Shown in pieces: positions 16,644 to 26,108 of a stretch of DNA of 64,000 nt. Within the stretch, counting starts at the first letter, position 1. Every line of letters starts with the position of its first letter. A program made the position numbers and the translations under genes. This DNA is from an uncultured Myxococcales bacterium (GTDB lineage Bacteria; Myxococcota_A; UBA9042), in the NCBI GenBank assembly GCA_903924465.1, contig CAIYBN010000082.1, forward strand, positions 158,163 through 222,162, written 5' to 3'. Under the pieces are notes generated by a model, which was not told the origin of the DNA, ran no database searches, and saw nothing but the letters and a program-made list of their open reading frames with translations.

Positions 16644-16751
16644 CTTGCGCGTCGCTGGTTGGCTGCTCCACGGCTCACGTCCTCGCGGCTCCACGCGCCG
16701 TGCGCTGTGGTCCTGACGGAGCGCTTTGCAATCCGTTGAGTCGAGGATAGC

Positions 16752-18011
16752 GTGAACCATTTCCAGAGAAAGAACGGCGAGTTGTTCGCCGAAGACGTGT
16801 CCCTGACGCAGCTCGCCGAAGCGGTGGGCACGCCGACGTACGTCTATTCGCAGGCGACCATCACGCGACATTTTCACGCGGTGGATCAGGCGCTTGCGGG
16901 AATTCCGCATACGGTATGCTACGCCGTCAAGGCGTGTTCCAATCTCGCCGTATTGTCCTTGCTCGGGCGACTGGGCTCTGGCTTTGACATTGTGTCGCTC
17001 GGCGAACTGCGCCGCGTGCAGGCGGCGGGCGGCGATGCCGGCAAGATCGTGTTTTCCGGCGTCGGCAAGCGCGATGACGAATTGGCTGCGGCGTTGGCCG
17101 CTGGCGTCCATTGCTTGAACGTGGAGTCAGCCGGTGAACTCGCGCGCATCGAGCGCGTGGCGCGTGCCTTGGGCGTGCGCGCGCCGGTGAGCCTGCGCGT
17201 CAATCCGGATGTGGATCCCAAGACGCACAAGTACATCGCGACCGGGCTGCGTGAATCCAAGTTTGGCATCGCGATGCCGGACGCCCGCGCCCTGTATTTT
17301 CAGGCCGCGGCCAGCGACCACATGCGCGTCGTGGGCGTGGATTGTCACATCGGTTCGCAGATCCTGGAGCTGGCGCCATTCGCTGAAGCGATCGCCAAGA
17401 TCCTTGAACTGGTTGCGGATTTGCGAACGGACGGCATCGCGCTCGAACACATCGACGTCGGCGGCGGTCTGGGCATCACCTACGACGCAGAGACGCCGGT
17501 CAGTCCAAGTGTCTGGGGCGAGACGGTGAAGTCACTCGTTGCGGGTTCCGGGCTGCACATCATCGTCGAGCCGGGTCGTGTGATTGTCGGCAACGCCGGG
17601 CTGCTGCTGACACGCGTGATTGGCAAAAAGCAGCATGTCGACAAGGAATTCGTGATTGTCGACGCGGCGATGAACGACCTGATTCGGCCGGCGCTGTACG
17701 ACGCCTTTCACGCCATTGAACCTGTCGTCGCGCACGCCGGTCGCGCCGTGCACACCGTCGATGTCGTGGGCCCTGTGTGTGAGTCGGGCGATTTTCTTGC
17801 GGTCGATCGGCCCTTGCCGGAAGTGCAGGAAGGCGAGTTGCTGGGCGTGTTTGGGACTGGCGCATACGGCATGGCGATGGCGTCCAACTACAACTCGCGG
17901 CCCCGGCCAGCGGAAGTCCTGGTGAGCGGCGCGCAATGGGCCGTCGTGCGGCCGCGGGAGACCCTGGAAGCGCTGTGGCAAGGCGAAGTGGTCGCGGACT
18001 TGGGCGATTGA
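16752..18011 (+). CDS. lysA: Diaminopimelate decarboxylase
   Basis: A 419-residue fold-type III PLP enzyme that decarboxylates meso-diaminopimelate to L-lysine, the last step of lysine synthesis. Visible are the PLP lysine motif CYAVKACSN, GSGFDIVSLGEL, VNPDVDPKTHKYIATGL, the HIGSQI loop, DVGGGLGI and, late, GPVCESGDF with GAYGMAMASNYNSRP. All catalytic landmarks are intact. The start is GTG at 16752 with GAGGA a few bases upstream. It stands alone between the barrel gene and the pilin operon, with no dapF or dapA adjacent. Confidence 0.95.
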   Translation: MNHFQRKNGELFAEDVSLTQLAEAVGTPTYVYSQATITRHFHAVDQALAGIPHTVCYAVKACSNLAVLSLLGRLGSGFDIVSLGELRRVQAAGGDAGKIVFSGVGKRDDELAAALAAGVHCLNVESAGELARIERVARALGVRAPVSLRVNPDVDPKTHKYIATGLRESKFGIAMPDARALYFQAAASDHMRVVGVDCHIGSQILELAPFAEAIAKILELVADLRTDGIALEHIDVGGGLGITYDAETPVSPSVWGETVKSLVAGSGLHIIVEPGRVIVGNAGLLLTRVIGKKQHVDKEFVIVDAAMNDLIRPALYDAFHAIEPVVAHAGRAVHTVDVVGPVCESGDFLAVDRPLPEVQEGELLGVFGTGAYGMAMASNYNSRPRPAEVLVSGAQWAVVRPRETLEALWQGEVVADLGD

Positions 18012-18185
18012 ACAGCGCAGAAGTCCGCAAATGAATGAAGAAGTGCGCAACTATTGCGGCATTCTCTGATGTCAGTTGAAATCAAGTCCATGAATTTGCG
18101 CTGGAACAGGACTGCTGCCATTCTGGCACGGCACTTGCTGCGTATCACCGCGTAGGCAGGGCAAAGGCGCTGGCCGGTGGGGCGG

Positions 18186-18827
18186 ATGAAGTCAGAATCC
18201 ACACATCCAGAACGGGGATCGACGCTGATCGAGCTGATGGTCGGGTTGGCGATTCTCTCCGTGCTGGCCGGTCTCGCCGTGCCGGGTGTGATGTCGCTGT
18301 GGCGGAGCTACAACGTGCGCGCGGCTGCCGATGACCTGATTCAGGCTGTGGATTTCGCCCGCACGCAAGCCCAATCCAACCGGCGTGCCTATGTGGTCGC
18401 ACTCGGTGGTTTGGCCAATGGCGCGGCGCTGAAATTTGACGTGTGGCAAGGGACGGGCACGACCTGTACCTCCTGGGTGGGTGGGCAGAAGGTCCGCACG
18501 ATCGACTATACTCCAGGGAATATCAAGCATTTGAGCCCTGTCCAGGTCAGCCGGTTTGCGCCGTCCGATCTGACGACGGCGGCCGCGCATATCTGCATCA
18601 AGCCGGACGGGCGTGTGCTGCGCGCGGACGTGTCGCTGCCCTTTTCGCCGCCGACCGGTAGCAAGCTGGGGGCAGGTGACGTGGTGATTGAGCTCGCGCG
18701 CGTCGAAGGCACCTTGGTCCTTGGCACGCCGGTCCAGGTGCAGATTGGCTACAACGGCACGGCGCGGATCGTGGTGGGGCGGCCGATCGACGAATTGCAG
18801 GGCAGCGGCTCAGGGGGCAATCCATGA
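18186..18827 (+). CDS. GspH/FimT-type minor pseudopilin
   Basis: About 213 residues. A short basic leader is followed by the prepilin cleavage site ERG|STLIELMVGLAILSVL, including Glu5, and one N-terminal helix; the rest looks like the GspH/FimT beta-rich domain (NYVRAAADDLIQAVDFART-type region). It is the first gene of a five-gene minor-pilin operon and corresponds in position to FimU/FimT. The ATG at 18186 follows GGGGCGG; a GTG nine bases earlier is also possible. The stop overlaps the next start as ATGA. Confidence 0.85.
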   Translation: MKSESTHPERGSTLIELMVGLAILSVLAGLAVPGVMSLWRSYNVRAAADDLIQAVDFARTQAQSNRRAYVVALGGLANGAALKFDVWQGTGTTCTSWVGGQKVRTIDYTPGNIKHLSPVQVSRFAPSDLTTAAAHICIKPDGRVLRADVSLPFSPPTGSKLGAGDVVIELARVEGTLVLGTPVQVQIGYNGTARIVVGRPIDELQGSGSGGNP

Positions 18828-19408
18828 CGGACCTCCGCAACCAGCGTGGCTTTTCGATGGTGGAACTGCTCGTGGCGGCGACCGTTGCGCTCATCGGCCT
18901 GTATGCCAGCTTGAGCATGGCGATGTACGCGCTGCACGCCAACCAGGAACGGCGCGATGCCATTGCGGCCGAGCAATACGCCGAGCACGTGCTCTCGACG
19001 ATTCAGGCCGAGGCGGTGTTCTGGACGGACGTGCTGCCGCCGCAAGTGGGCTGGTACTTGTACCGCCTCCCGGCTTTCGTTCCGAGCGCGACGACTGGCT
19101 GGCAGTTGGTGCCGGGCACGGATCAGGCGGACGACAAGCGCGTCGGCCGGATGGGCGCGGATTGGGTCTATGATGGCGGCATCCGCTTCGAGATTCCGGC
19201 AGAACGCGGCACCAATTACTGTGGCTTCTGGCGCCTGACGTGGGTAGCAGACTCGCTCGTGCGCGCCGATGTGAAGGTCGCATGGCAGCGGCCGCAGCTG
19301 AACGTGGACAAGTACAAGGCGTGTCCTGTGACGATGACGGATGACGTAGGCAACGTCGGCACGATCACCCTGCCGGCCATGGTCATGAAGAATGTCTATG
19401 TGCAATAA
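18824..19408 (+). CDS. PilV-like minor pilin
   Basis: A 194-residue prepilin-like protein: leader NQRG|FSMVELLVAATVALIG with Glu5, a hydrophobic helix, then a soluble domain with one cysteine pair (NYCGFW, KACPV). Position between the GspH/FimT-like and PilW-like genes matches PilV of the type IVa minor-pilin operon, whose products prime pilus assembly. The start overlaps the preceding stop by four bases and its 3' end overlaps the next gene by 17 bases. Confidence 0.82.
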   Translation: MTDLRNQRGFSMVELLVAATVALIGLYASLSMAMYALHANQERRDAIAAEQYAEHVLSTIQAEAVFWTDVLPPQVGWYLYRLPAFVPSATTGWQLVPGTDQADDKRVGRMGADWVYDGGIRFEIPAERGTNYCGFWRLTWVADSLVRADVKVAWQRPQLNVDKYKACPVTMTDDVGNVGTITLPAMVMKNVYVQ

Positions 19409-20552
19409 TCCTCAAAATCACAAGCGTTTCGGCTTCTCGCGCGGCTTCAACCTGATTGAATTGCTGATGGCGCTCGCGCTGGCGACCATCGTGTTCATGG
19501 CGTCCGTGCAGATGTTCGTCAAGCAGTCCGAGGTGATGTCGCAGCAGAACGACCTCATCGACATGAACCGCGAGGCGCGCTTTGCGCTGGAGCATTTGCG
19601 CCAGGATCTGACGTCGCTGGGCTCGAATGCCACGCCGAATTCGGGCATCGATCCGCTGGTTTGTCCCAAGCCAGGCGTGGATTTGCGGGTGCTGCAGCTG
19701 AGCCTCGACGACAGCTATGCGATGGACACGGCGCTGGATCCCTTCGTCCAGCCGGTGTCGATCAAGCTGTTCGGCAGCCTGGACGTCAAGACGCGCTGGC
19801 ACACCACAGCGATTGACGGCACGGTCGTGCGCCTGCTGGACGACGGCACGTTGCCGACGACGGAACCCGCGTGGAACGTCATCTTCTCGGCAGATCGCTA
19901 CCTGCGCCTCGGCGGCGCGGACGGTACGATGATGTACTTTGCGATTTCAACGACGAATTTTGCCAGCAAAACGGTGACGGTCGCCGCTCCGATTCCGCGA
20001 CAAGGCGCTGGGCAGGCCTGCGGCTACCTGGGGCTGGGCGCGAACTATTCGGTCGATGTCCAGAACTTCGTGCGGTACCGCATCATTGCCGACAACCGGC
20101 CGGGCGCGCCGCGGCGTCCCGACGATCAATTTGAGAATACCCTGCTGGTGCGGGAGCGGCTGGGCCTGAACGGCGTGACCATCATTGCGCAGACCATTCT
20201 GGCTGAAAACGTCGTCGATCTTGGGGTGTTTGACATGCTCCTCGATCTCGACCCGGCGCCGCAGACGCTGAAGATCAAGTACATGCCGACCGCGTCCGAC
20301 GTGGTCCAGACCGGCGGCGGTGGGCTGCTGGGCTATCAAAGCAGTGCCGTGCCGGAAGCGCTGCGGTCGATGACGGTCAAAGTGACAGTCCGCTCGACAT
20401 GGCCGGACAAAAACCTGGTGCACTCGCCGCGCCTTCAGCTGTTTGCGCCGCTGGAAACGTGGAAAGTCGCCAATGACCAGCGCGGCATTTACCCCACGAT
20501 TACCCTCGCTGGGCGCATCGCCATGCCGACGATGATGTCCCGCAACCTGTGA
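19392..20552 (+). CDS. PilW-like minor pilin
   Basis: A 386-residue prepilin-like protein. The leader is SRG|FNLIELLMALALATIVFMASV with Glu5; a long helix containing NREARFALEHLRQDLTSLGS follows, typical of PilW, and then a large beta-rich domain. It overlaps the PilV-like gene by 17 bases (starts at 19392 or 19398) and is followed by a GTGA overlap with the next gene. It is presumed to be part of the initiation complex at the pilus tip. Confidence 0.85.
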   Translation: MSMCNNPQNHKRFGFSRGFNLIELLMALALATIVFMASVQMFVKQSEVMSQQNDLIDMNREARFALEHLRQDLTSLGSNATPNSGIDPLVCPKPGVDLRVLQLSLDDSYAMDTALDPFVQPVSIKLFGSLDVKTRWHTTAIDGTVVRLLDDGTLPTTEPAWNVIFSADRYLRLGGADGTMMYFAISTTNFASKTVTVAAPIPRQGAGQACGYLGLGANYSVDVQNFVRYRIIADNRPGAPRRPDDQFENTLLVRERLGLNGVTIIAQTILAENVVDLGVFDMLLDLDPAPQTLKIKYMPTASDVVQTGGGGLLGYQSSAVPEALRSMTVKVTVRSTWPDKNLVHSPRLQLFAPLETWKVANDQRGIYPTITLAGRIAMPTMMSRNL

Positions 20553-20560
20553 GGCTGCTC

Positions 20561-21139
20561 ATGCGATCGATCGAGAGTGTGACGCACAAAGGACCTGAAC
20601 CGCAGCGGCGCCTGCGCGAACGCGGCATGATCCTCGTGACTACACTGGTGTTTTTGTCGCTGATGACCGTGCTGTGCAGCGCGGCGATCGTGCGGACGTC
20701 CAACGACATTCGCGAGGGCGGAGCGCAGCGCATCAGCCAGGCGGCATTGCGTTTGAGTGAGGCGGGCGCGATGGGAACAGTCGCGCTCGCGGCGCAAATG
20801 CAAGTGGGCTTTGGCGACTACGTGGCCGCGCGCGGCTACGTCCTGACCATGGCCGACGTCGGCGTTGCGACCGTGGACACGACCGCGCCGGATGGCTCAT
20901 TTGGCCGTGAATTCGCGACGATTTCGCCGATCAGCTTCTCGACTTTGGTCACGGAGTCGGACATGTCGTCGGCGGTGCCGGGTTACGACGCGGCGCGCTA
21001 CTGTTTCAAGACCTACAAGATGGTCACGACGTCGCAAATCGGCCAAGCCACGCCGACGAACCTGCTGCAAATCGAGCAATCGGGCCAGCAGGCGATTCAG
21101 TCCTACCTGACGGTTGGCCCCGTCCTTTGCGGTCCCTGA
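20561..21139 (+). CDS. PilX-like minor pilin
   Basis: About 192 residues. The basic leader RERG|MILVTTLVFLSLMTVL is followed by a hydrophobic helix lacking the usual Glu5, a known feature of PilX/GspK-type tip subunits. The sequence IREGGAQRISQAALRLSEAGAMG resembles PilX. I chose the ATG at 20561 with GAGG six bases upstream; a GTG at 20549 overlaps the previous stop. Twelve bases separate it from the PilY1-like gene. Confidence 0.8.
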   Translation: MRSIESVTHKGPEPQRRLRERGMILVTTLVFLSLMTVLCSAAIVRTSNDIREGGAQRISQAALRLSEAGAMGTVALAAQMQVGFGDYVAARGYVLTMADVGVATVDTTAPDGSFGREFATISPISFSTLVTESDMSSAVPGYDAARYCFKTYKMVTTSQIGQATPTNLLQIEQSGQQAIQSYLTVGPVLCGP

Positions 21140-21151
21140 GCGAGGTGTCTC

Positions 21152-24100
21152 ATGCGGCTGCTGCTTGTTTTCCTGTTCACGCTGATTGCGATGCCCGGCG
21201 CATTTGCCCAGACGACGGCGCTGCCCGAGGTGCTGTTCGTCGTCGATACGTCGCAATCGATGCAGTACAAAGTCGGCAGTGACACCGTACCGCTTTGCGG
21301 GTCGGCGGTTCCGACGGTGCCGGATGAAAAGTCGCGCTGGAACGTGATCCGCGAGGTGATCGGCGGTTCCTTTGCCAACTTCCAATGCCAATATCAGTCC
21401 TTGCCGCCGGTGCCCGAAGCGGTGAGCCCACCGACCCAGCTTTCGGGAGCGCCCGCGTGCATTCCGGGCCTCGGCATGACCTTGACGCAGCCCTACGTCA
21501 CCCGACCGATGGCGTCCGCCGGAATGGCGTCGCGCACGTTTCCCGGTGGCGGTCTGGGCCCGGACGATCCCGGAGCGACGTTCCAGACCACGTGGAGCGG
21601 CGGCACCTACACGCTGCGGACGATGTGGATGCAGTTTGATGTCAGCTCAATTCCTCAAGCCAATCAATGGACTGGTGCGAGTGTCGACATTCCCGGCAGT
21701 CTGCTGAACATGGACGTGCAGCCGACGCAAGTGCAGCTCGTGCTCTCGCCGTATAATCCGCCGGAGGCGGGCGTGGACCTGTGCGGCATCGCGCAGTCTA
21801 CGCAAACGGTGTTGGCGGGGCCGGTCGCGCTACCGTCGACCGGCGCGTCGTTCCAGGCGGCGACCTTGTCGTTGCCGATCACGGCCCAAGGCGCGACGAT
21901 CCTGCAAGGCATGCGTCAAGGCGGCGCTTCCACGATCTCCGTCGCCCTCGTGCCCGCCGGCATCCTCTTTGATAACACCTGCGCCACCGTGTCTGGCGGG
22001 CCCAAGACCAACGTTCAGTTCGTGCCGAGTTCCACCAGCCCGTCGTCGCAGTACTCGCCGACTTTGACCGTCGCGACGGGGACGCCGTGTCCTGCCGAGG
22101 GGCCGAATCAGCACTCGATTGCGATCGGCTTGCAAGCAGACGGTTCGCTGGGCTCCGTGCCGGCGGGGCTGGACGGCCTCATGGACGTCTTCGGCCAGAA
22201 CGCCAAGTTCGCTCTGCTGGCGGGCGACAACGTCATGAACAAGGGCACGACCGCGACTGCGGGGTTCAGCTACGCGGACGACCTGCAGTCGATTTGGGGC
22301 GCCATCAACATGGGCGTCGCGGATCCGTACTTGAATGGGACGGTCAGCGTGCCCATCACGGGGCCTGACACACTGCCGGCGCGGGCGGACACGTACAACG
22401 CGATTCAAAACGCCCTCAACTTGATCCGGCCGAACGGTCCAACGCCGATCGCGTCGGCGATGGCGGACGTGATCGCCTATCTCGGCCCCAGCGCGTACAT
22501 GGATTCGCATTTCCACACCGTGATTGAAGATCCGGTCAACGGCGACCCCTATCTGGCCTGTCGCACCAAGGTTGTCGTCGTCATGAGCGACGGCGGCGGC
22601 AATTTGTACAACGGTTCGAGCGACGGGCGCGCGTCGGCGGTCCAGGCCGCAGCGACGTTGTTTGCCAAGAATATCCCGGTGTACGTGATGGCCGTTGGCT
22701 TTCCGGCGAATGTCACGCCGACCGGAGCAGACTGGCAGTTCTTGAATGATCTGGCTGCGGCGGGTGGCACGCAATTCGCCCGCGTCGTCAACACGCCGCA
22801 GGACGCGGTCTCGACGCTTGCCCCGGTCATCAACGGCGTTGCATTGAACGGTTTGGTTCTGACGCGGCCGCTGTACACAACGGCAACCGGGTCCGTGAAC
22901 GATGTGCAGCACAGTTTCCAGACCATCAGCATCTTTGACCTGAGCCAGCCGCTGCGCACCCGTGGCATCGTTGAGCAGCGCATCTTCAAGTGCGACGCGG
23001 CGTGCAAATCCGACGCGCAGCCCAACCGCGCGCAGGTGTGCGGCATCATCAACTATCAGGATCAACTGGTCGCGCGCACCAAAGCGCGTCGCCTGTACAC
23101 CCACTTGGTCGGCGCGCGCATCAATTTGGACAGTCAGCATATTGCGCCGTTTGACTTGGGGATTGGCAACGCGGGGCAGGTGGCGCACTTGCAATTGCAA
23201 CCCGACACGTCGTGTGCGACGGCTGGCATCTTTGACCTGACCAAGCCACCGCAACAGCTGGCGTACCGCGACGATGTCCTGGCGACGCTGCGCGGCGATC
23301 TGGGCACCTGCCGTCAGAACCATCCGCTGGGGGCACCGTCGCGAGCGCAGCCGGCGTTGCTGGAACCCGCGTCGCGCCTGCCGATTCGCGACCCGTCGTT
23401 TCGCACTTACGTTTCCACGGTCGTCCCGCCGGTCGGCATCCTGACGACCAACAATCCGCCAGGTTCGGCCCAGCGTCCGACGATGCTGTTCGTGGCGACA
23501 CACGACGGTCTGCTTCACGCCTTTCGCACGGATGAGGACCCGACCATCGTCACCAAGGACTCGTTGCTCGCCGGTGGTGAGATGTGGGCGTTCCTGCCGC
23601 GCTACAGCCTGCCGCGCATTTCCCAAATCAAGCTCGTGACTTCGCAGGATGCGTCCTACATGAATGCGCCGATTACGGCCCAGCACGTGCTGCTGCAACG
23701 CGACGTCCTTTCGGGCACGACTGCGCCGACGACGGCGCAGAATTGGCGTGCTGTAGTGATTGCCGGCGCGGGCGAAGCGGGCTTTGGCTACACCGCGCTG
23801 GACGTGACGTCGCCCGAGGATCCACAGGTGATGTGGGAAATTACCCCCGATCGTCACTGTTTTGGCGCTGTGACCGTCGGCTCGCAGTTTGGACCGATGT
23901 GCCTGGCGACCAGCAAGTTCGCAGAAATGGGCCGTTCGACAGCGCGCGCCGTGATCACCAGCCTGTACTACACCAATGCGGCAGGCGTGACGGCTGAACG
24001 CGCGGTGGTTGTCTTGCCCTTTGGCAAAGCGTCGTCGGAATCCTCAGCCGCCACGACGGCTCAGTTGGAAGGTTCGGGCGAACGCGGCGTGTATGTCCTC

Positions 24101-25111
24101 GACATGCAGACAGGCGACATCCTGCGCAAATTCCTCACGACCGACCTGATCACCACAGGCGCACCGTTCACGATCGGCGACAAGACCCAACTTGGCAGAT
24201 TCTGGACGGAACCCGCTTGCTTCAACAACGCCGCAGGCCAAGTGACCACCCGCTGTTTCCTGGGCGACTCCAAAGGCATGACGTGGCGCATCGACCTGTC
24301 CTCGACCGATCCCACGGCTTGGTCGATGCGGTTCTTCTTTGACCTGTACAACGGCACCACGCTGCCGACCAACCTGCAATTCGACTTGAGCAGTTCCAAC
24401 CGTTTGCCCATCACCTCGCCGCCAAGCCTGAGCGCGATGCAAAATGGCTCCTTGGCGGTTGTGCTGGGCAGCGGCAACGGCGATGTGGTGACCAACGCCA
24501 CCGCGCGCTCGGTCGTGGTTTCTTTGAAGGAAGCGTACACGATTGGCGCGGATGGCACCGCGGCGCCGCCCTTGGGGTCGCTGAACTGGCTGAAAATTCT
24601 TGACGCAGGGGAGCGCTTCATCGGGCCACCGCTGATTTTCGCGTATTACGCCTACTGGGCGTCCTTTGCGGTGGCGCAGAATGGCTTGTGCGACATTGGC
24701 ACCGCGCGGTTGTGGGGCGTGCGCTATGATCGTGCGCAGTCGGCTTCAGACCCGCAGGACACGATGGGCGCGTTTCCGAACCCGCAAGCGCCGAGTACGG
24801 TCTCGGCCAATCTGGATTATCAGCAGGTTGGCGCGTATCGGCCCTCTCCGGTGGATCTGCAACCCGAGCCATCGTGCCTCTTCGGCTGTCCGCCAAACAG
24901 TCCGCAGTGCCTGATCGCCAAAGGCGCGCCGCTGGGCGGCACGACGCCGAAGTACGAGTTGAGCGTCGCTGTCGCTGGCAATGTCCAATCGGCGTACCAG
25001 ACGCCCAGTTCGAATGGCAACGGGTCCGCTTCGGTGGGTACGATTGCTGTGACGCCACCCCAACCGCGGACGGCGGCCGTGATCACCGGCTGGGATCTGC
25101 TGTTCGACTAA
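21152..25111 (+). CDS. pilY1: PilY1-like tip adhesin with von Willebrand A domain
   Basis: A 1319-residue exported protein with signal peptide (ending PGAFAQ). A vWA domain begins at once with the metal-ion-dependent adhesion motif DTSQS (residues 32-36). The second half carries the PilY1 C-terminal beta-propeller: RPTMLFVATHDGLLHAF, GGEMWAFLPRYSLPRI, and VVIAGAGEAGFGYTALDVTSPEDP. PilY1 proteins sit at the type IV pilus tip and act in adhesion, twitching and surface sensing, often with calcium. GAGG precedes the ATG. Gene order (FimT/U, V, W, X, Y1) matches the type IVa minor-pilin operon, although no PilE-like gene follows. Confidence 0.92.
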   Translation: MRLLLVFLFTLIAMPGAFAQTTALPEVLFVVDTSQSMQYKVGSDTVPLCGSAVPTVPDEKSRWNVIREVIGGSFANFQCQYQSLPPVPEAVSPPTQLSGAPACIPGLGMTLTQPYVTRPMASAGMASRTFPGGGLGPDDPGATFQTTWSGGTYTLRTMWMQFDVSSIPQANQWTGASVDIPGSLLNMDVQPTQVQLVLSPYNPPEAGVDLCGIAQSTQTVLAGPVALPSTGASFQAATLSLPITAQGATILQGMRQGGASTISVALVPAGILFDNTCATVSGGPKTNVQFVPSSTSPSSQYSPTLTVATGTPCPAEGPNQHSIAIGLQADGSLGSVPAGLDGLMDVFGQNAKFALLAGDNVMNKGTTATAGFSYADDLQSIWGAINMGVADPYLNGTVSVPITGPDTLPARADTYNAIQNALNLIRPNGPTPIASAMADVIAYLGPSAYMDSHFHTVIEDPVNGDPYLACRTKVVVVMSDGGGNLYNGSSDGRASAVQAAATLFAKNIPVYVMAVGFPANVTPTGADWQFLNDLAAAGGTQFARVVNTPQDAVSTLAPVINGVALNGLVLTRPLYTTATGSVNDVQHSFQTISIFDLSQPLRTRGIVEQRIFKCDAACKSDAQPNRAQVCGIINYQDQLVARTKARRLYTHLVGARINLDSQHIAPFDLGIGNAGQVAHLQLQPDTSCATAGIFDLTKPPQQLAYRDDVLATLRGDLGTCRQNHPLGAPSRAQPALLEPASRLPIRDPSFRTYVSTVVPPVGILTTNNPPGSAQRPTMLFVATHDGLLHAFRTDEDPTIVTKDSLLAGGEMWAFLPRYSLPRISQIKLVTSQDASYMNAPITAQHVLLQRDVLSGTTAPTTAQNWRAVVIAGAGEAGFGYTALDVTSPEDPQVMWEITPDRHCFGAVTVGSQFGPMCLATSKFAEMGRSTARAVITSLYYTNAAGVTAERAVVVLPFGKASSESSAATTAQLEGSGERGVYVLDMQTGDILRKFLTTDLITTGAPFTIGDKTQLGRFWTEPACFNNAAGQVTTRCFLGDSKGMTWRIDLSSTDPTAWSMRFFFDLYNGTTLPTNLQFDLSSSNRLPITSPPSLSAMQNGSLAVVLGSGNGDVVTNATARSVVVSLKEAYTIGADGTAAPPLGSLNWLKILDAGERFIGPPLIFAYYAYWASFAVAQNGLCDIGTARLWGVRYDRAQSASDPQDTMGAFPNPQAPSTVSANLDYQQVGAYRPSPVDLQPEPSCLFGCPPNSPQCLIAKGAPLGGTTPKYELSVAVAGNVQSAYQTPSSNGNGSASVGTIAVTPPQPRTAAVITGWDLLFD

Positions 25112-25249
25112 GGGATTGTGACAAAATGCGTCGTTCGACCGCAAATTTGTGTCGCCGTGCGTATCGCCCCAGGCGGGCGCACTTGGCGACCCAGCCCAAG
25201 AGCCAAGATAGCTGAGATGTTCCATCACAGACGTCAAGCACAAGGCCGC

Positions 25250-25744
25250 ATGGTCCGACCCGTTGCCGTTCTGCCGCCGCTGGTGCTCGCCTGTCTGGCG
25301 TGCGCGTCGCCGCCACCGCCCCAGCCCGTTGTTGCGCCGCCTGCGCTGCCTGTGGTCCGGCAAGCGTGTCCCGGCGGGCTGCTCTGTGAGGCGCCGGCGC
25401 CCCTGGAAGGTTGGCGCGTGCCGGAGCTGTGTGCAGTGAGCCGCCTTGGGCAACGCGTCGTGACGTGTTGGCTGCAAGGGCAGGATTGGCCGCGGCTGGT
25501 CGAGTTTCTCACTTCGCGCTATCCGCATGCGGTGCAGAACGGCCCGCTCCTGCGCATTGTCGGTCAGGCGCCGCCCGCGCGGGAGAATCCGGCTCAAGTG
25601 GCGACCACGACGCCGTTGTTGCTGGCTCACCAGCGCCCGCAAGGCGTCGAATTGGTGCTGCTGGCGGGTGACCCGGTTGACATGCCGGGACCGGCCACGG
25701 ACACTGCAAACGCGAACCAGGCTTCGCCACGGAGCGTTCCATGA
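25250..25744 (+). CDS. Small lipoprotein of unknown function
   Basis: About 164 residues. The leader MVRPVAVLPPLVLACLACA ends in a lipobox-like site, followed by a Pro-rich linker (SPPPPQPVVAPPALPVV). The remainder has no recognised domain; it has three further cysteines and a hydrophobic strand-rich pattern. An ATG at 25217 is an alternative start that would lengthen the leader. The gene follows the pilY1-like gene by ~140 bases and its stop overlaps the cupin start as ATGA, so it could be an accessory pilus protein, but that is only context. Confidence 0.55.
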   Translation: MVRPVAVLPPLVLACLACASPPPPQPVVAPPALPVVRQACPGGLLCEAPAPLEGWRVPELCAVSRLGQRVVTCWLQGQDWPRLVEFLTSRYPHAVQNGPLLRIVGQAPPARENPAQVATTTPLLLAHQRPQGVELVLLAGDPVDMPGPATDTANANQASPRSVP

Positions 25745-26088
25745 CCTCGCAAGCAGCCTTGCCCGATGTGCTTTTTGACACCGACGCGCTTCCCTGGACG
25801 TGCGCCCAAGCGAAGGGTGTTTCCTACAAGTCGCTGCGTTATGAAGGCGAGACGCACAGTGGCGCTGTCTTGATTCACATGTGCCCCGATTCGGTCTACC
25901 CCGAAAATCTCGTGCACAAGGGCATGGATGTCCTTGTATTGGATGGGGAATTGTCAATCGGTTCCGCGGCCTTGAACCGTGGCAGCTATGCCCATGTGCC
26001 CGCTGGCGCACGCACGGCGCCGGTAACCCGCGACGGCTGCATCCTGTTCGTCTCGTTCCCTGGCCGGGTCGAGAACCTCCACAGCTAG
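25741..26088 (+). CDS. Small cupin-domain protein
   Basis: A 115-residue single-domain cupin (ChrR/anti-sigma cupin-like). The beta-barrel pattern is seen in GVSYKSLRYEGETHSGAVLI, then LVHKGMDVLVLDGELSIG, then LNRGSYAHVPAGARTAPVT. Metal-ligand histidines are only partly conserved (His at the LVHKG and SYAHVP positions). It has no signal peptide. Similar cupins act as metal-dependent enzymes or as sensor halves of anti-sigma factors. The start overlaps the lipoprotein stop by four bases, and the cyclic-nucleotide-binding gene follows 20 bases later. Confidence 0.72.
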   Translation: MTSQAALPDVLFDTDALPWTCAQAKGVSYKSLRYEGETHSGAVLIHMCPDSVYPENLVHKGMDVLVLDGELSIGSAALNRGSYAHVPAGARTAPVTRDGCILFVSFPGRVENLHS

Positions 26089-26108
26089 TTGGAAAAAGCG
26101 GCTAACCC

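Noticed and set aside
16644..16751. Possible lysine riboswitch before lysA
   Set aside because: The gap is only ~108 bases and no riboswitch core could be traced.
14598..17111. Long minus-strand frame opposite the barrel and lysA genes
   Set aside because: Spans two real plus-strand genes and has the composition of a third-position shadow.
21830..23857. Long minus-strand frame opposite the pilY1-like gene
   Set aside because: Arg/His/Val-rich shadow frame typical of GC-rich DNA; the plus-strand gene has vWA and PilY1 motifs.
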